Shown here piece by piece: positions 7,630 to 17,018 of a stretch of DNA of 64,000 nt. Where the stretch lies: NCBI RefSeq assembly GCF_018688455.1, contig NZ_CP061319.1, positions 310,001 through 374,000 of the forward strand, given 5' to 3'. Position 1 is the stretch's first letter. Every line of letters starts with the position of its first letter. This stretch comes from Polynucleobacter sp. AM-7D1. GTDB lineage: Bacteria; Pseudomonadota; Gammaproteobacteria; Burkholderiales; Burkholderiaceae. The notes below the pieces were generated by a model. The model was not told where the DNA came from, searched no databases, and saw only the letters and a list, made by a program, of their open reading frames with translations. A program made the translations under genes and the position numbers.

Positions 7630-9558
7630 TTGGATAATTTAGTCAAACAATTTATGCTGCGGTGGCCTCGCTCTACAAAGAGGGGGGCTGTAGTCATATT
7701 GGATATATTGATTTGCATTTTCAGTACATGGATTTCATTTGGGTTGCGACTCGACCAGTGGGGATGGCTGGAGGGCAATAGGTATTGGGCTCTGATTGCT
7801 GCAATCGGATTTATGCTCCCCCTCTTTATGTTTTTTGGACTATACAGAACTATTTTTAGATACGTTGGGTTCTTTGTGCTTGAATCTATGGTTCGAGTTT
7901 TAGCGATCTACTTAGTTTTATATGTTGGTATCTTTACTATAGTTGGGGTTGAGGATATTCCTCGTTCTATTGGGGTTATACAGCCAATCATTTTAATTTT
8001 TTGTATCGGTATTGGTCGATATTTAATTCAGTTGTGGTTAGGTTCGGTTGACTATGTTGGGAGACCGCACAGCAAGCAGATTCCGGTTGCGATCATATAT
8101 GGTGCAGGTTCGGCTGGCAGACAGTTGGCCTCGGCCTTGTCTCTTAGCGGGCAAATGTTGGTCAAGGGCTTTATAGATGATGACCGACAATTACAGGGCA
8201 ACACGATTGATGGTATCAATGTGTATGGAAATGGTGACCTAAGTGGGTTGATATCAAGACAGGGGATTACTGATGTGCTCTTGGCAATCCCTTCAGCAAA
8301 TCAGTCCCGCAGAAATCAAATTATTACCTCACTAGAAGGTTGTGGAGTTCGCGTACGGACTCTACCTGGTGTCATTGATTTAGTCTTTGGAAGGGTTCGC
8401 ATATCAGATTTGCATGATCTAGATATGAATGATTTATTGGGGCGCCAAGTAGTTCCCCCTAATGTTAAGTTATTGGAAGCAAATATTCGCAATCAAGTCG
8501 TTCTAGTTACAGGTGCTGGCGGCTCTATTGGCAGTGAGTTATGCCGACAAATAATTAAATTTTTACCGAAATCAATAATTCTGGTTGAAAGTAGCGAGCA
8601 CGCATTGTATGTAGTTTATGAAGAGCTTAAACATCTCACTCTCGATTTGGACATCAATTATCAGTTAGAGTCTACGGGCGCAGTGTCTGAGTTTCTCATT
8701 CCCCGATTAGCATCGGTTCGAGATGTAGACCTAGTCAATAAAATCTTTGATGAATTTAAGCCAAATACAGTGTTTCATGCGGCAGCTTATAAGCACGTTC
8801 CTCTTGTTGAGCAGAATGCTGCGGAGGGTATACGCAATAATGTGTTGGGTACCCAAATTTGTGCGCAAGCCGCGCTAGATACCGGTACTTCTTGTTTTAT
8901 TTTAATTAGCACGGATAAAGCGGTAAGGCCTACTAATGTTATGGGGGCAAGCAAGCGAGTTGCTGAATTAGTTTTGCAAGCAATGTCAGAATTCGCCAGA
9001 AAGAATGGTTGTAAAACTAAATTCTCAATGGTACGGTTTGGTAATGTGCTTGGCTCTTCTGGTTCGGTAGCGCCACTTTTTTCAGCTCAAATTAAGGCTG
9101 GTGGCCCCATAACCCTTACCCACCCGGAAGTTACGAGATATTTTATGACCATTCCTGAGGCTGCTCAATTAGTTATTCAGGCAAGCGCCATGTCTACCGG
9201 GGGAGATGTTTTTGTTCTTGATATGGGGAAGCCTGTACGGATCTATGACTTGGCGGTAAAGATGATTTTTCTTTCTGGGCTCATGCTGAAAAACAAAGAT
9301 AACATGCATGGGGATATTGAAATCCAAATAACTGGATTGCGTCCAGGTGAAAAACTGTATGAAGAACTTTTGATTGGTAATGACCCACAGCCAACAGACC
9401 ACCCAAAAATTATGAAAGCCCATGAGGAGTTTTTATCGAAACATGATTTAGAGCTAGAGTTGGAGAGGCTTAATCGGGCTTTGAGTGTTGGAGACTCTTT
9501 TCTGATAAGAAAGTCGTTAAAGAGTCTAGTGCCTGGATACCAGCCAACATTGACTTAG
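7630..9558 (+). CDS. wbpM: WbpM-type UDP-GlcNAc 4,6-dehydratase (membrane-anchored polysaccharide biosynthesis protein)
   Basis: 642 residues from TTG 7630; ATG at 7654 is an alternative start. The N-terminus has four membrane helices (about residues 20-140), followed by a CoA-binding-like Rossmann fold (IYGAGSAGRQL) and a C-terminal SDR dehydratase domain with VTGAGGSIGSE, HAAAYKHVPLVE, and the STDKAVRPTNVMGASK segment. As in WbpM, the SDR catalytic Tyr is Met (M438) with Lys442 retained. It makes UDP-4-keto-6-deoxy-GlcNAc, the entry to QuiNAc, FucNAc and related sugars. It closes the O-antigen cluster, as wbpM does in Pseudomonas. The convergent gene downstream marks the cluster border. Confidence 0.93.
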   Translation: MDNLVKQFMLRWPRSTKRGAVVILDILICIFSTWISFGLRLDQWGWLEGNRYWALIAAIGFMLPLFMFFGLYRTIFRYVGFFVLESMVRVLAIYLVLYVGIFTIVGVEDIPRSIGVIQPIILIFCIGIGRYLIQLWLGSVDYVGRPHSKQIPVAIIYGAGSAGRQLASALSLSGQMLVKGFIDDDRQLQGNTIDGINVYGNGDLSGLISRQGITDVLLAIPSANQSRRNQIITSLEGCGVRVRTLPGVIDLVFGRVRISDLHDLDMNDLLGRQVVPPNVKLLEANIRNQVVLVTGAGGSIGSELCRQIIKFLPKSIILVESSEHALYVVYEELKHLTLDLDINYQLESTGAVSEFLIPRLASVRDVDLVNKIFDEFKPNTVFHAAAYKHVPLVEQNAAEGIRNNVLGTQICAQAALDTGTSCFILISTDKAVRPTNVMGASKRVAELVLQAMSEFARKNGCKTKFSMVRFGNVLGSSGSVAPLFSAQIKAGGPITLTHPEVTRYFMTIPEAAQLVIQASAMSTGGDVFVLDMGKPVRIYDLAVKMIFLSGLMLKNKDNMHGDIEIQITGLRPGEKLYEELLIGNDPQPTDHPKIMKAHEEFLSKHDLELELERLNRALSVGDSFLIRKSLKSLVPGYQPTLT

Positions 9559-9631
9559 TTGGCAGTAATGGAGCACATTGAATAATGGCCTTCATAATAT
9601 AATTAAAAACCTCGCCAGGCCCTTTCATTAG

Positions 9632-10651
9632 TTACGGGACTAGACTTAGGAACAAATATTCAAAAAAAATAATCAAATGCAACACTCCTTGTAGCAGGGT
9701 GGTTCTGCCGATTGCTAACGTTAGTGCCCCAATAAAGAACGATAGATACATCAGGGTCATATTCAGACTACTGATGCCTAAGCTCAGCGGAAGATTAAAG
9801 AAGATAGCAAACGCAGCTACCGTTGGAATGGTCAGTCCAATACTGGCTAAAGCTGAACCAAGAGCTAAGTTCAAGCTGCTCTGTAAGCGATTAGCTCTTG
9901 CAGCTCTGACGGAAGCATAAGCTTCAGGCAACAGTACTAGCATCGCAATGGCGATACCGACTACTGTCTTTGGGGCTCCAGCGGCTTTGACGCCAGCTTC
10001 AATTGCGGGGCTCAACGCTTCTGCAAGTCCAACCACTACCGCCAGTGAGATCAGTAGAAGGAAAACACTCACACCGGTTTTGAGATTGCTGGGTTTCTCG
10101 GCATGGGTATCACTATTTATTTTTTGATCTTCTGCTTTAGGTAAGTAGTAGTCGCGATGGCTGACTGTCTGGAAAAAGATGAACGCGCCATATAAAGTAA
10201 AAGAAGCTACACCGGCAAAAGCAAGCTGAGTCTTCGTAAAGTCTGGGCCAGGTGTGCTGGTAGTGACCATTGGCATAACGAGAATAAAAGTTGCTAGAGC
10301 AGTCAATACCGCCAGAGCAGAATTTGTACCTTCATTGCGAAAAGACATCTCATGGTTTTTGAAGCCCCCCATAAAAATACAGAGACCAATAACTCCATTG
10401 ACAACAATCATGACAGTAGCAAACACGGCATCACGAGCGATAAATTCGGAGCCTTCATGCCCAGCAAACATCATGGCAATGATGAGTGAAACCTCGATGA
10501 TGGTGACGGCAATTGCTAAAACCAATGTTCCATATGGCTCACCGGTTTTATGGGCAATGATCTCAGCATGGTGAACAGCTGATAACACCGCCCCAATCAG
10601 GGTGATGCCCATTAGGGCGATGAACCAAGTTTGGTTAAGAAGATCTGACAT
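9632..10651 (-). CDS. chaA: ChaA-type calcium/cation:proton antiporter
   Basis: 339 residues, about eleven hydrophobic segments. Two CaCA-type repeats are visible: ALSAVHHAEIIAHKTGEPYG...TIIEVSLI in the N-terminal half and VVGIAIAMLVLLPEAYASVRAARANRLQSS in the C-terminal half, each with the conserved acidic residue (E) and Gly-rich surroundings used for cation binding. ChaA exchanges Ca2+ (and Na+/K+ in E. coli) for protons at the inner membrane. It faces the O-antigen cluster convergently, separated by 73 bases in which no clear terminator was found. An A8 run sits in the 3' end of the gene. Confidence 0.82.
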   Translation of the reverse strand: MSDLLNQTWFIALMGITLIGAVLSAVHHAEIIAHKTGEPYGTLVLAIAVTIIEVSLIIAMMFAGHEGSEFIARDAVFATVMIVVNGVIGLCIFMGGFKNHEMSFRNEGTNSALAVLTALATFILVMPMVTTSTPGPDFTKTQLAFAGVASFTLYGAFIFFQTVSHRDYYLPKAEDQKINSDTHAEKPSNLKTGVSVFLLLISLAVVVGLAEALSPAIEAGVKAAGAPKTVVGIAIAMLVLLPEAYASVRAARANRLQSSLNLALGSALASIGLTIPTVAAFAIFFNLPLSLGISSLNMTLMYLSFFIGALTLAIGRTTLLQGVLHLIIFFEYLFLSLVP

Positions 10652-10995
10652 AGGGATAATGGAGTGAAGGGGGTTAGGGGGTGAAAACTGTATTGCAAGG
10701 TGAGCCTAGGTAGGCGATACCCACAGTTTAAAGGTTTGCGCGGATATGAATACGAAGGTAATAGCCTTATTTGAACCTGGCGCCCGAGTTGCTCATTGGC
10801 GTAAGTTATCTGCATTTAGTCGCCTCTTCAGTAAATTGCCAAAGACAATGCCACTTATAAAGCACTAAGAATGCCCGTTTCTGAATTGGCTGAGTCCTAC
10901 ACATACTGGCTTGCATCTCGATTTCTAGTCTAAAACCCTGGGTTTGTTGATACAGTAGACCCTTTATTGCTATTAATTTCATCGAAAGCTTGCAA
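10652..10995. other. Intergenic region between divergent chaA and hdeD-like genes
   Basis: About 340 bases without a supported gene. It must carry both divergent promoters. A sigma70-like site for the rightward gene is listed separately. Next to chaA there is a purine-rich GGGATAATGGAGTG stretch. No RNA gene or repeat was recognised. Confidence 0.6.
10947..10976 (+). promoter_or_regulatory. Putative sigma70 promoter for the HdeD-family gene
   Basis: TTGATA, an 18-base spacer, then TATTAA. The predicted start point lies about 10 bases upstream of the coding start, giving a very short leader. Sequence match only. Confidence 0.4.
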
Positions 10996-11574
10996 ATGAC
11001 CGATTTATCCCTGACTCAAATTAAAGAAATCCGCGCTGCGGTCCTTGGCGCCGCAGCCAAAGTCCCGAGAGCCTTAATTGGTATGGGCGTTCTTTTTATT
11101 GCTTTGGGAATGATTGGCATTGCTGGTCAGACATTATTTTCATTTGTCACGATTAATGTATTAGGCGCATTCTTGGTATTTGGTGGTGCTGTGCAATTTG
11201 CTCATGCTATCAAATCTAGTGGCTGGAAGAGTGTCGGCATTCAGGTGGTATTGGCTGTTTTGTATGTTGCTGCCGGTATCTACACTTGGGCCTTCCCGAT
11301 TCCTGCATTAGAGGCAATTACCCTTTGGCTTGCTGCAATCTTTTTTGTAACTGGCATCTTGCGTTTGATCTCCGCATTTCAGCATCGTCATTTCCGCGAA
11401 TGGTTCTGGTTAGCGCTATCCTCTGCGATTTCAATCTTAATGGGTGTTCTCATCATGAATGGCTACCCAGAGAGCAGCTTGTGGTTGCCTGGTTTGCTCA
11501 TTGCAATTGAGCTGCTTTTGCAGGGCTGGTCATTGCTTTTCTTAGGTTTAGCAGCGCGTTCATTGACTAAGTAA
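10996..11574 (+). CDS. HdeD/DUF308 family membrane protein
   Basis: 192 residues from ATG 10996, chosen over TTG 10990 because GAAAG lies 7 bases upstream. Six hydrophobic segments arranged as three hairpins, with the repeated GAxxxxxGxxxF pattern (NVLGAFLVFGGAVQFAHAI; WLAAIFFVTGILRLISAF) typical of HdeD/DUF308. E. coli HdeD contributes to acid resistance at high cell density, but most homologues are uncharacterised. It reads towards a Lys-rich small ORF and an acyltransferase gene, with which it may share a transcript. Confidence 0.78.
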   Translation: MTDLSLTQIKEIRAAVLGAAAKVPRALIGMGVLFIALGMIGIAGQTLFSFVTINVLGAFLVFGGAVQFAHAIKSSGWKSVGIQVVLAVLYVAAGIYTWAFPIPALEAITLWLAAIFFVTGILRLISAFQHRHFREWFWLALSSAISILMGVLIMNGYPESSLWLPGLLIAIELLLQGWSLLFLGLAARSLTK

Positions 11575-11606
11575 TGGTGAGGGATGTATTCATACATTAA
11601 AGCGTT

Positions 11607-11786
11607 ATGGCAATGAAAAAAACTGATCTCTATAAGAACCTTGCGTTGACTACTGCTCAGCGTATGAAGAATGCCAAGAAGGTGCCTAAGCCTGGTGCAG
11701 CTGAGAGTGTTCCTAAGACTAAGAAGGAGCTTGCTGGCAGCAACCCTATGCTCGCGTCTTTAATGGGCAAGGCTAAATCTAAGTAG
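11607..11786 (+). CDS. Lysine-rich 59-residue hypothetical protein
   Basis: An intact small frame starting MAMKKTDLYKNLALTTAQR and ending GKAKSK. It has about 14 Lys, no acidic cluster, no membrane segment, and Pro/Ala/Gly-rich middle. It starts 32 bases after the hdeD-like stop and ends 14 bases before the next gene, filling the gap neatly. The start lacks a strong Shine-Dalgarno; the second ATG at 11613 is equally possible. I do not recognise the family. The high basic charge suggests nucleic-acid or ribosome binding, which is inference only. Confidence 0.55.
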   Translation: MAMKKTDLYKNLALTTAQRMKNAKKVPKPGAAESVPKTKKELAGSNPMLASLMGKAKSK

Positions 11787-11799
11787 CTCTTAATCACTC

Positions 11800-12876
11800 T
11801 TGAAGCAAGCCTCTCCACTATTACTGATCGATCTACTTAAGGTCTTTGCGGCACTCGTCATCATCCTGCATCACCTTGCTAGCTATGGACAGATTGCAGT
11901 AGATGCGCGAGCATTCTTGCCGAGCCTCATGGGCTGGCTATTTGAGTATGGACGTTTTGCAGTGCAAATATTTTTGGTGATGGCAGGGTACTTGGCCACG
12001 CAATCACTAACCCGATTTGCAAATGAAAAATTTAGCAGTCAGAAATTACTGCGAGTCATCATCAATCGCTATCTTCGCTTGTTTGCACCATACGTCGCCG
12101 CTTTGATTTTTACCATTTTTTGCGCCTGGATTGCTCGTCACTGGGTAAATGACGAGTTCGTTGGCGAGCAAGAGACGCCGGGCCAATTTATGGCACACCT
12201 ATTTTTTCTGCAGGGCATTTTGGGTCTGGACTCAATCTCTGCAGGCGCTTGGTATGCCGCGATTGACTGGCAGCTCTACTCGGTACTGGCCATATTGCTC
12301 ATTTCTTTTTCTTCGTATCAAACCTTAATTTGGTTGCTCAGCATTGTTGCAGTGAGCTCTTTGCTGTACTTCAATCGCTCGGCGCAGTACGAGTCTTACT
12401 TCATTTATTTCTTGGGCTCTTACACCTTGGGAGTGTTGTCCTATCTTGCAAAGAACTATGCTGATCAAAAGATCAGAGTCTTGGCAAAACTGCTGATCAT
12501 CATCATTGGTGTAGTCATTGCAATCTCTTCTTTGCAGGAGGTGTGGGGAAGAAATATATTGGCATGGTTTATAGCCTTACTTCTATTGATTTGGGGTGAC
12601 GCTGGCTATCCTACTTTGCCTCAAGGTGGAATGAATGCCAAGAGAGTGTTCTTACAGGGAATTGCTTGGGCGAGCCCACGCTCTTACTGCGCTTTCTTAA
12701 TCCACTTTGCATTTATCTTGTTGGTAAATACAATTTACATTGCCTCTGGAATGCATGCCCACAAGAGTGGTTTAATAGCAATTAGCCTCATGATTGGAGT
12801 TGTGGTGAGTAGCACCATTGCCGCTAACTACTTGTATCGCTGGGTAGAGATTCCTGCTACTAAGCTTAAGGTCTGA
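11800..12876 (+). CDS. Acyltransferase family 3 (OafA-like) membrane protein
   Basis: 358 residues from a TTG start. About ten membrane helices. The N-terminus has the family features: LKVFAALVIILHHLA with the conserved His (HH at about 22-23), and an FAVQIFLVMAGYLA segment matching the VDxFFxxSGF motif in variant form. RYLRLFAPY follows in the expected cytoplasmic loop. Family members O-acylate sugars of LPS, exopolysaccharide or peptidoglycan, or other extracytoplasmic acceptors. Its modest distance from the O-antigen cluster makes an LPS-modifying role possible, but there is no direct link. Confidence 0.78.
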   Translation: MKQASPLLLIDLLKVFAALVIILHHLASYGQIAVDARAFLPSLMGWLFEYGRFAVQIFLVMAGYLATQSLTRFANEKFSSQKLLRVIINRYLRLFAPYVAALIFTIFCAWIARHWVNDEFVGEQETPGQFMAHLFFLQGILGLDSISAGAWYAAIDWQLYSVLAILLISFSSYQTLIWLLSIVAVSSLLYFNRSAQYESYFIYFLGSYTLGVLSYLAKNYADQKIRVLAKLLIIIIGVVIAISSLQEVWGRNILAWFIALLLLIWGDAGYPTLPQGGMNAKRVFLQGIAWASPRSYCAFLIHFAFILLVNTIYIASGMHAHKSGLIAISLMIGVVVSSTIAANYLYRWVEIPATKLKV

Positions 12877-12884
12877 GCGCTAAC

Positions 12885-13412
12885 TCAAATTCCCATATCC
12901 TTGAGGACGCGGAAGATTTCTCGATAAGCCTTAGGTGGCTTATTACTTTCTTTTTCTTTGCGCGCGTTGCGAATGAGGGTGCGCATATTCTGAATATCCA
13001 TATCAGGGTATTGCTCAATCATTTTGGTGAAAGCTGCATCATCGGCGATCAGTCGATCGCGATAAGACTCTAAATAGTGGAGCTTGGCAGTCTCTGCTTT
13101 ACTAACACCCTGAATTGCATCTAGACGGTTCTGAATGGCATCTAGCTCCTCTTCATCTAAAAAGCGCATCAGTTTGCCAAGGTATTGTTTATGGCGACGT
13201 ATGGCTTCAAAACTTTTGATTTTGTTAGTTTCAGCAATCGCAGCTCTAATAGCCTCATCTAGCGGAATAGTCTTTAATGCATCGCTACTGAGTGCAGCTA
13301 AAACCTCCGCCAATTTCTGGCGCTCTGTCATTTGGCGCTTGAGCTCTGACTTGCTTGGACCATCATCAAGATCATCTTTCTTGGGGGTCCGGTTTTTTTC
13401 ATTAACATGCAT
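12885..13412 (-). CDS. darP: Ribosome-associated protein DarP (YjgA, DUF615)
   Basis: 175 residues, highly charged and helical. The PSKSELKRQMTERQKL segment near the N-terminus and the IRRHKQYLGKLMRFLD segment are hallmarks of the YjgA/DUF615 family. E. coli DarP binds pre-50S particles and promotes late 50S assembly. The downstream protease gene pmbA, often its neighbour in proteobacteria, is not present here. It converges on the acyltransferase gene with 8 bases between stops. Confidence 0.9.
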   Translation of the reverse strand: MHVNEKNRTPKKDDLDDGPSKSELKRQMTERQKLAEVLAALSSDALKTIPLDEAIRAAIAETNKIKSFEAIRRHKQYLGKLMRFLDEEELDAIQNRLDAIQGVSKAETAKLHYLESYRDRLIADDAAFTKMIEQYPDMDIQNMRTLIRNARKEKESNKPPKAYREIFRVLKDMGI

Positions 13413-13539
13413 GGGGCTATTTTAGACGGGTAATGATGCTTGCCCACCAAATCCCATGGATAGTTTCGATAAATTTACGCCCCTTGCTTGCTTAGTGAAT
13501 AATAGTCAATGAACCCCTAGTCAATCTCTAGCGGAAAAT

Positions 13540-15174
13540 ATGACCCAAATTCAGAAATACGACTTCATCATCATTGGCGCAGGTAGTGCGGGCTGCATGC
13601 TGGCTAAGCGCTTGACTGAGAATCCTGCCAAACGGGTGCTGTTGATAGAGGCTGGGTCGCATGACAACTACATTTGGATTCATATTCCGGTTGGTTACTT
13701 GTATTGCATCGACAACCCCCGTGCCGATTGGTGCCTTAAGACTGCTGCAGAAAAGGGCTTGAATGGTCGATCTTTGATTTACCCCCGCGGTAAAGTTCTG
13801 GGCGGATGCTCCTCGATTAACGGCATGATTTATATGCGCGGCCAAGAGGATGACTATGCCAATTGGGTCCGAGAGACCGGTGATGAAACATGGTCCTGGG
13901 AAAATGCTTTGCGTCGTTATAAGTCCTTTGAGGATTACCACGGCAATGCCAATCAATGGCACGGCAAGGGCGGCGAGTGGACAGTATCACGGCAACGTTT
14001 ACGCTGGCCGATTATGGATATCTTTAAGCAAGCAGCTATTGAAGCAGGTATTCCGGCATCAGAGGATTTCAATCAAGGCGATAACTTTGGAGTGGGGTAT
14101 TTTGATGTCAGTCAACGCCAAGGTTGGCGCTTAAATACTGCTAAAGCATTCTTGCGCGATGCAGCTAAACGACCCAATCTCACGGTGATTACCGAGGCCG
14201 TAGTCAATAAGCTCTTGATTGATCCGGTGAGCAAAAATTGCTTTGGGGTGCAATACCTCAAAGACGGTCAAACTCTTGAGGCGCATTGCCAATCTGCCGA
14301 TGCTGGCAAGCAAGGTGAAGTGATTCTGAGTGCCGGCTCAATTGGAAGTGTGCAAATTTTAGAGCGCTCAGGTATTGGTGCAGCAACTCATCTCAATCGT
14401 TTAGGTATTGATGTGATTTCTGATTTGCCAGGCGTCGGCGAGAACTTGCAAGACCATTTGCAGTTACGCATGATCTATAAAGTCAGCGGAATTCAGACTC
14501 TCAATACCAAAGCAAACTCTTTGCTTGGTAAGTTATTAATCGGCATGGAGTACATGTTTAAGCGTAGCGGCCCGATGTCTATGGCACCATCTCAGCTAGG
14601 TGCTTTTGCCTACAGTTCTCGGGAGCATGCTTCACCTAATGTGGAGTATCACGTGCAACCCCTATCTTTAGAGAAGTTTGGCGAGGATCTCCATACCTTT
14701 GATGCTATTACGGCCAGTGTTTGTAATTTGCGTCCTACTTCGCGTGGTAGCGTGCATATTGATTCAAAGGACCCACAAGCACCACCAGTGATTGCTCCCA
14801 ACTACTTATCTACCGATGCTGATCGCCAAGTGGCGATTGAGGTATTACGCCTTACTCGCAAGATTGTGGAGAGTCCCGCTTTAAGACCCTATATGCCTGA
14901 GGAGTACAAGCCGGGCAAAGAGTATCAATCGGACGAGGAACTGATTAAAGCTGCAGGTGATATTGGTACGACGATTTTTCATCCGGTGGGCACTTGCAAG
15001 ATGGGGCGCGATGATGATTCTATGGCAGTGCTCGATTCCCAATTACGGGTGAGGGGTGTGCATAACTTGCGAGTAGTAGATGCTTCGGCAATGCCAACGA
15101 TTACCTCAGGAAATACTGCAGCGCCAACCATGATGATTGCGCAGCGCGCAGCAGAATTGCTCTGTGGTGAGTAA
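13540..15174 (+). CDS. GMC family FAD-dependent oxidoreductase (choline/alcohol dehydrogenase-like)
   Basis: 544 residues. The N-terminal FAD-binding motif is DFIIIGAGSAGCMLAKRL with LLIEAG ending the second strand. GMC signature 1 is seen in PRGKVLGGCSSINGMIYMRG and signature 2 in GSIGSVQILERSGIG. The C-terminus has FHPVGTCKMG, holding the catalytic His, and NTAAPTMMIAQRAAELL. Members oxidise alcohols such as choline, aliphatic alcohols or sugar alcohols. It is followed by a permease and a ketopantoate reductase-like gene, so a small catabolic operon is plausible. Substrate not predictable. Confidence 0.88.
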   Translation: MTQIQKYDFIIIGAGSAGCMLAKRLTENPAKRVLLIEAGSHDNYIWIHIPVGYLYCIDNPRADWCLKTAAEKGLNGRSLIYPRGKVLGGCSSINGMIYMRGQEDDYANWVRETGDETWSWENALRRYKSFEDYHGNANQWHGKGGEWTVSRQRLRWPIMDIFKQAAIEAGIPASEDFNQGDNFGVGYFDVSQRQGWRLNTAKAFLRDAAKRPNLTVITEAVVNKLLIDPVSKNCFGVQYLKDGQTLEAHCQSADAGKQGEVILSAGSIGSVQILERSGIGAATHLNRLGIDVISDLPGVGENLQDHLQLRMIYKVSGIQTLNTKANSLLGKLLIGMEYMFKRSGPMSMAPSQLGAFAYSSREHASPNVEYHVQPLSLEKFGEDLHTFDAITASVCNLRPTSRGSVHIDSKDPQAPPVIAPNYLSTDADRQVAIEVLRLTRKIVESPALRPYMPEEYKPGKEYQSDEELIKAAGDIGTTIFHPVGTCKMGRDDDSMAVLDSQLRVRGVHNLRVVDASAMPTITSGNTAAPTMMIAQRAAELLCGE

Positions 15175-16084
15175 CTCGGTTAATAGAGTGCCCAATCGAC
15201 TACCCCTGAGCCATCTTCTTTTGGCGCTAGCCATTGTGGCAATTTGGGGGACCAATTTTGTCGTGATCAAAAAATCACTGGATTCGTTCCCACCATTTTT
15301 GTTTGCGACACTGCGCTATGTTTTTGCCTTATTGCCCGCTATATTTTTTGTGAAGCGCCCCAAAGTCTCTTGGCTTAATTTAGCGCTGTATGGAATATTT
15401 ATTGGGGTAGGGCAATTCGGTATTTTGTTTTATGCGATCAATGGCCACATCACTCCTGGCTTGGCTTCTCTAGTGGTGCAAACCCAAGTATTTTTCACGA
15501 TTGGCTTTGCGATGATCTTTGCTAAAGAGCGGCTTTACTGGCATCAATCCATCTCCATTGGAATTGCGATGATCGGTCTCCTGGTGATTGTGAGTCATAT
15601 TGATAGTCAAACCAGTTTGCTCGGAATAGGTTTAGTCATCTGTGCTGCTTGTGCTTGGGGGGCAGGCAATACTTTGAGTCGGCAAGCAGGCGCTATCAAT
15701 ATGTTTGCCTATGTTGTGTGGGCTAGTGCATTTTCTATTCCACCTCTGTTATTGCTGTCGCTGTATTTTGAGGGTGGATATTCCAGCTTGGTCTCCGCGA
15801 TAGAGTTAGCGCCTTTAGGAGCTTGGGCAGGAGTCTTTTGGCAATCTTGGGCCAATACCTTATTTGGTTACGCCGCTTGGGCCTGGCTTTTATCTAAGCA
15901 TCCAGCAGCTCTTGTAGCTCCAGCCCCATTGTTAGTTCCAATCTTTGGCATGGGGGCAACCGCTATTTTCTTGGGTGAGTCACTGCCTGGGTGGAAGTTC
16001 TTAGCAGCAGGTTTGGTGATAGTGGGCTACCTAGGCACCATTTATGGTTTATCGTTCACAAAACATTCCTCGAGGAAATCATGA
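15167..16084 (+). CDS. EamA/DMT family transporter
   Basis: About 305 residues from GTG 15167, overlapping the GMC gene by 8 bases; the frame is open from TTG 15137 and GTG 15188 is another candidate. Ten hydrophobic segments in two EamA repeats: AIWGTNFVVIKKSL in the first and a second starting near GIGLVICAACAWGAGN. The WANTLFGYAAWAWLL and APLLVPIFGMGATAIFLGE segments are standard for YdcZ/RhaT-like DMT exporters of metabolites or amino acids. Its stop overlaps the next start as ATGA, indicating coupled translation. Confidence 0.82.
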   Translation: MSNSVNRVPNRLPLSHLLLALAIVAIWGTNFVVIKKSLDSFPPFLFATLRYVFALLPAIFFVKRPKVSWLNLALYGIFIGVGQFGILFYAINGHITPGLASLVVQTQVFFTIGFAMIFAKERLYWHQSISIGIAMIGLLVIVSHIDSQTSLLGIGLVICAACAWGAGNTLSRQAGAINMFAYVVWASAFSIPPLLLLSLYFEGGYSSLVSAIELAPLGAWAGVFWQSWANTLFGYAAWAWLLSKHPAALVAPAPLLVPIFGMGATAIFLGESLPGWKFLAAGLVIVGYLGTIYGLSFTKHSSRKS

Positions 16085-16995
16085 AGATATTAATTGTGGG
16101 CGCGGGTGGTATTGGCGGCTATTACGGATCGAAGTTGATGTTGGCTGGTGCAGATGTCACCTACCTCCTACGTGAGAAACGCAAAGCACATATTCAAGAG
16201 CATGGGTTGGTAGTGGAGACGCCAAAAGGTAGTTATACGGTGCATCCTAAAACAGTGACCGCTCAAGAGCTAAAGCCGATCTATGACCTCATTATTTTGG
16301 CGCCCAAAGCCTTTGACCTAGAGGACTCATTGCAATCGATAGCTGGCGCATCGAGTCAGGGTCTCATCTTGCCTTTCCTTAACGGCTTAGCGCATATTGA
16401 GCAATTGGATCAGCGTTTTGGTCGCGAGCGTGTGATGGGCGGTATTGCTCATATAGCAGCAACGATTACCGATACAGGCGCAGTAAAGCAATTAACGGAT
16501 TTGCATGTTCTGACCGTCGGTGCGCGCACACCAAGTCAAGAGGCTGCGGCAAAAGCATTTTATGAGTCGTGTCTGAAGACGGACTTTAATGCAGTCTATA
16601 GCGAAAATATTGAGCAAGCCCTGTGGGATAAGTGGACTTTCTTGAGCACCTTAGCGGGGATGACCACTTTGTGCAATGGCTCCATTGGTGAGATTGTTGC
16701 TACCCCTTATGGCGATGCACTGACTAAAACCATGTATGCACAGTGTTGTGCGATTGCAGATGCACATGGATTTGCGATTGCTGCTGACGTGCAAAGCAAA
16801 TCGATTGAGATGCTCACCGCAGTTGGATCGCCAATGACGGCGTCCATGTTACGAGATTTAAATGCTGGCAATAAAACAGAGCATGGGCATATCTTGCTCG
16901 AGATGATTAATAAGGCGCAAGCTAAGCAATTGGATTGCGATTTAATCAAGATGGCATATACCCATATTGAAATAATCCAGCGCCGTAATACTTAA
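16081..16995 (+). CDS. panE: Ketopantoate reductase family protein (PanE/ApbA)
   Basis: 304 residues from ATG 16081, preceded by AGGAAA; the frame is open further upstream but that part overlaps the permease. The NADP-binding motif is VGAGGIGGYYGSKL, followed by a basic LLREKRK that suits NADP. The C-terminal helical domain contains the catalytic Lys in LWDKWTFLSTLAGMTTL and the S/N-rich SMLRDLNAGNKTEHGHI segment with its Glu. PanE makes pantoate for CoA. Many genomes have several paralogues acting on other 2-keto-acids, and its operon with GMC oxidoreductase and permeases suggests one of these, so the symbol is provisional. Confidence 0.8.
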   Translation: MKILIVGAGGIGGYYGSKLMLAGADVTYLLREKRKAHIQEHGLVVETPKGSYTVHPKTVTAQELKPIYDLIILAPKAFDLEDSLQSIAGASSQGLILPFLNGLAHIEQLDQRFGRERVMGGIAHIAATITDTGAVKQLTDLHVLTVGARTPSQEAAAKAFYESCLKTDFNAVYSENIEQALWDKWTFLSTLAGMTTLCNGSIGEIVATPYGDALTKTMYAQCCAIADAHGFAIAADVQSKSIEMLTAVGSPMTASMLRDLNAGNKTEHGHILLEMINKAQAKQLDCDLIKMAYTHIEIIQRRNT

Positions 16996-17018
16996 TTAAG
17001 ACACATGAGTATTTGCTA

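Noticed and set aside
15991..16080. Longer N-terminus for the ketopantoate reductase-like gene
   Set aside because: It overlaps the permease gene; the NADP motif begins right after ATG 16081, which has its own ribosome-binding site.
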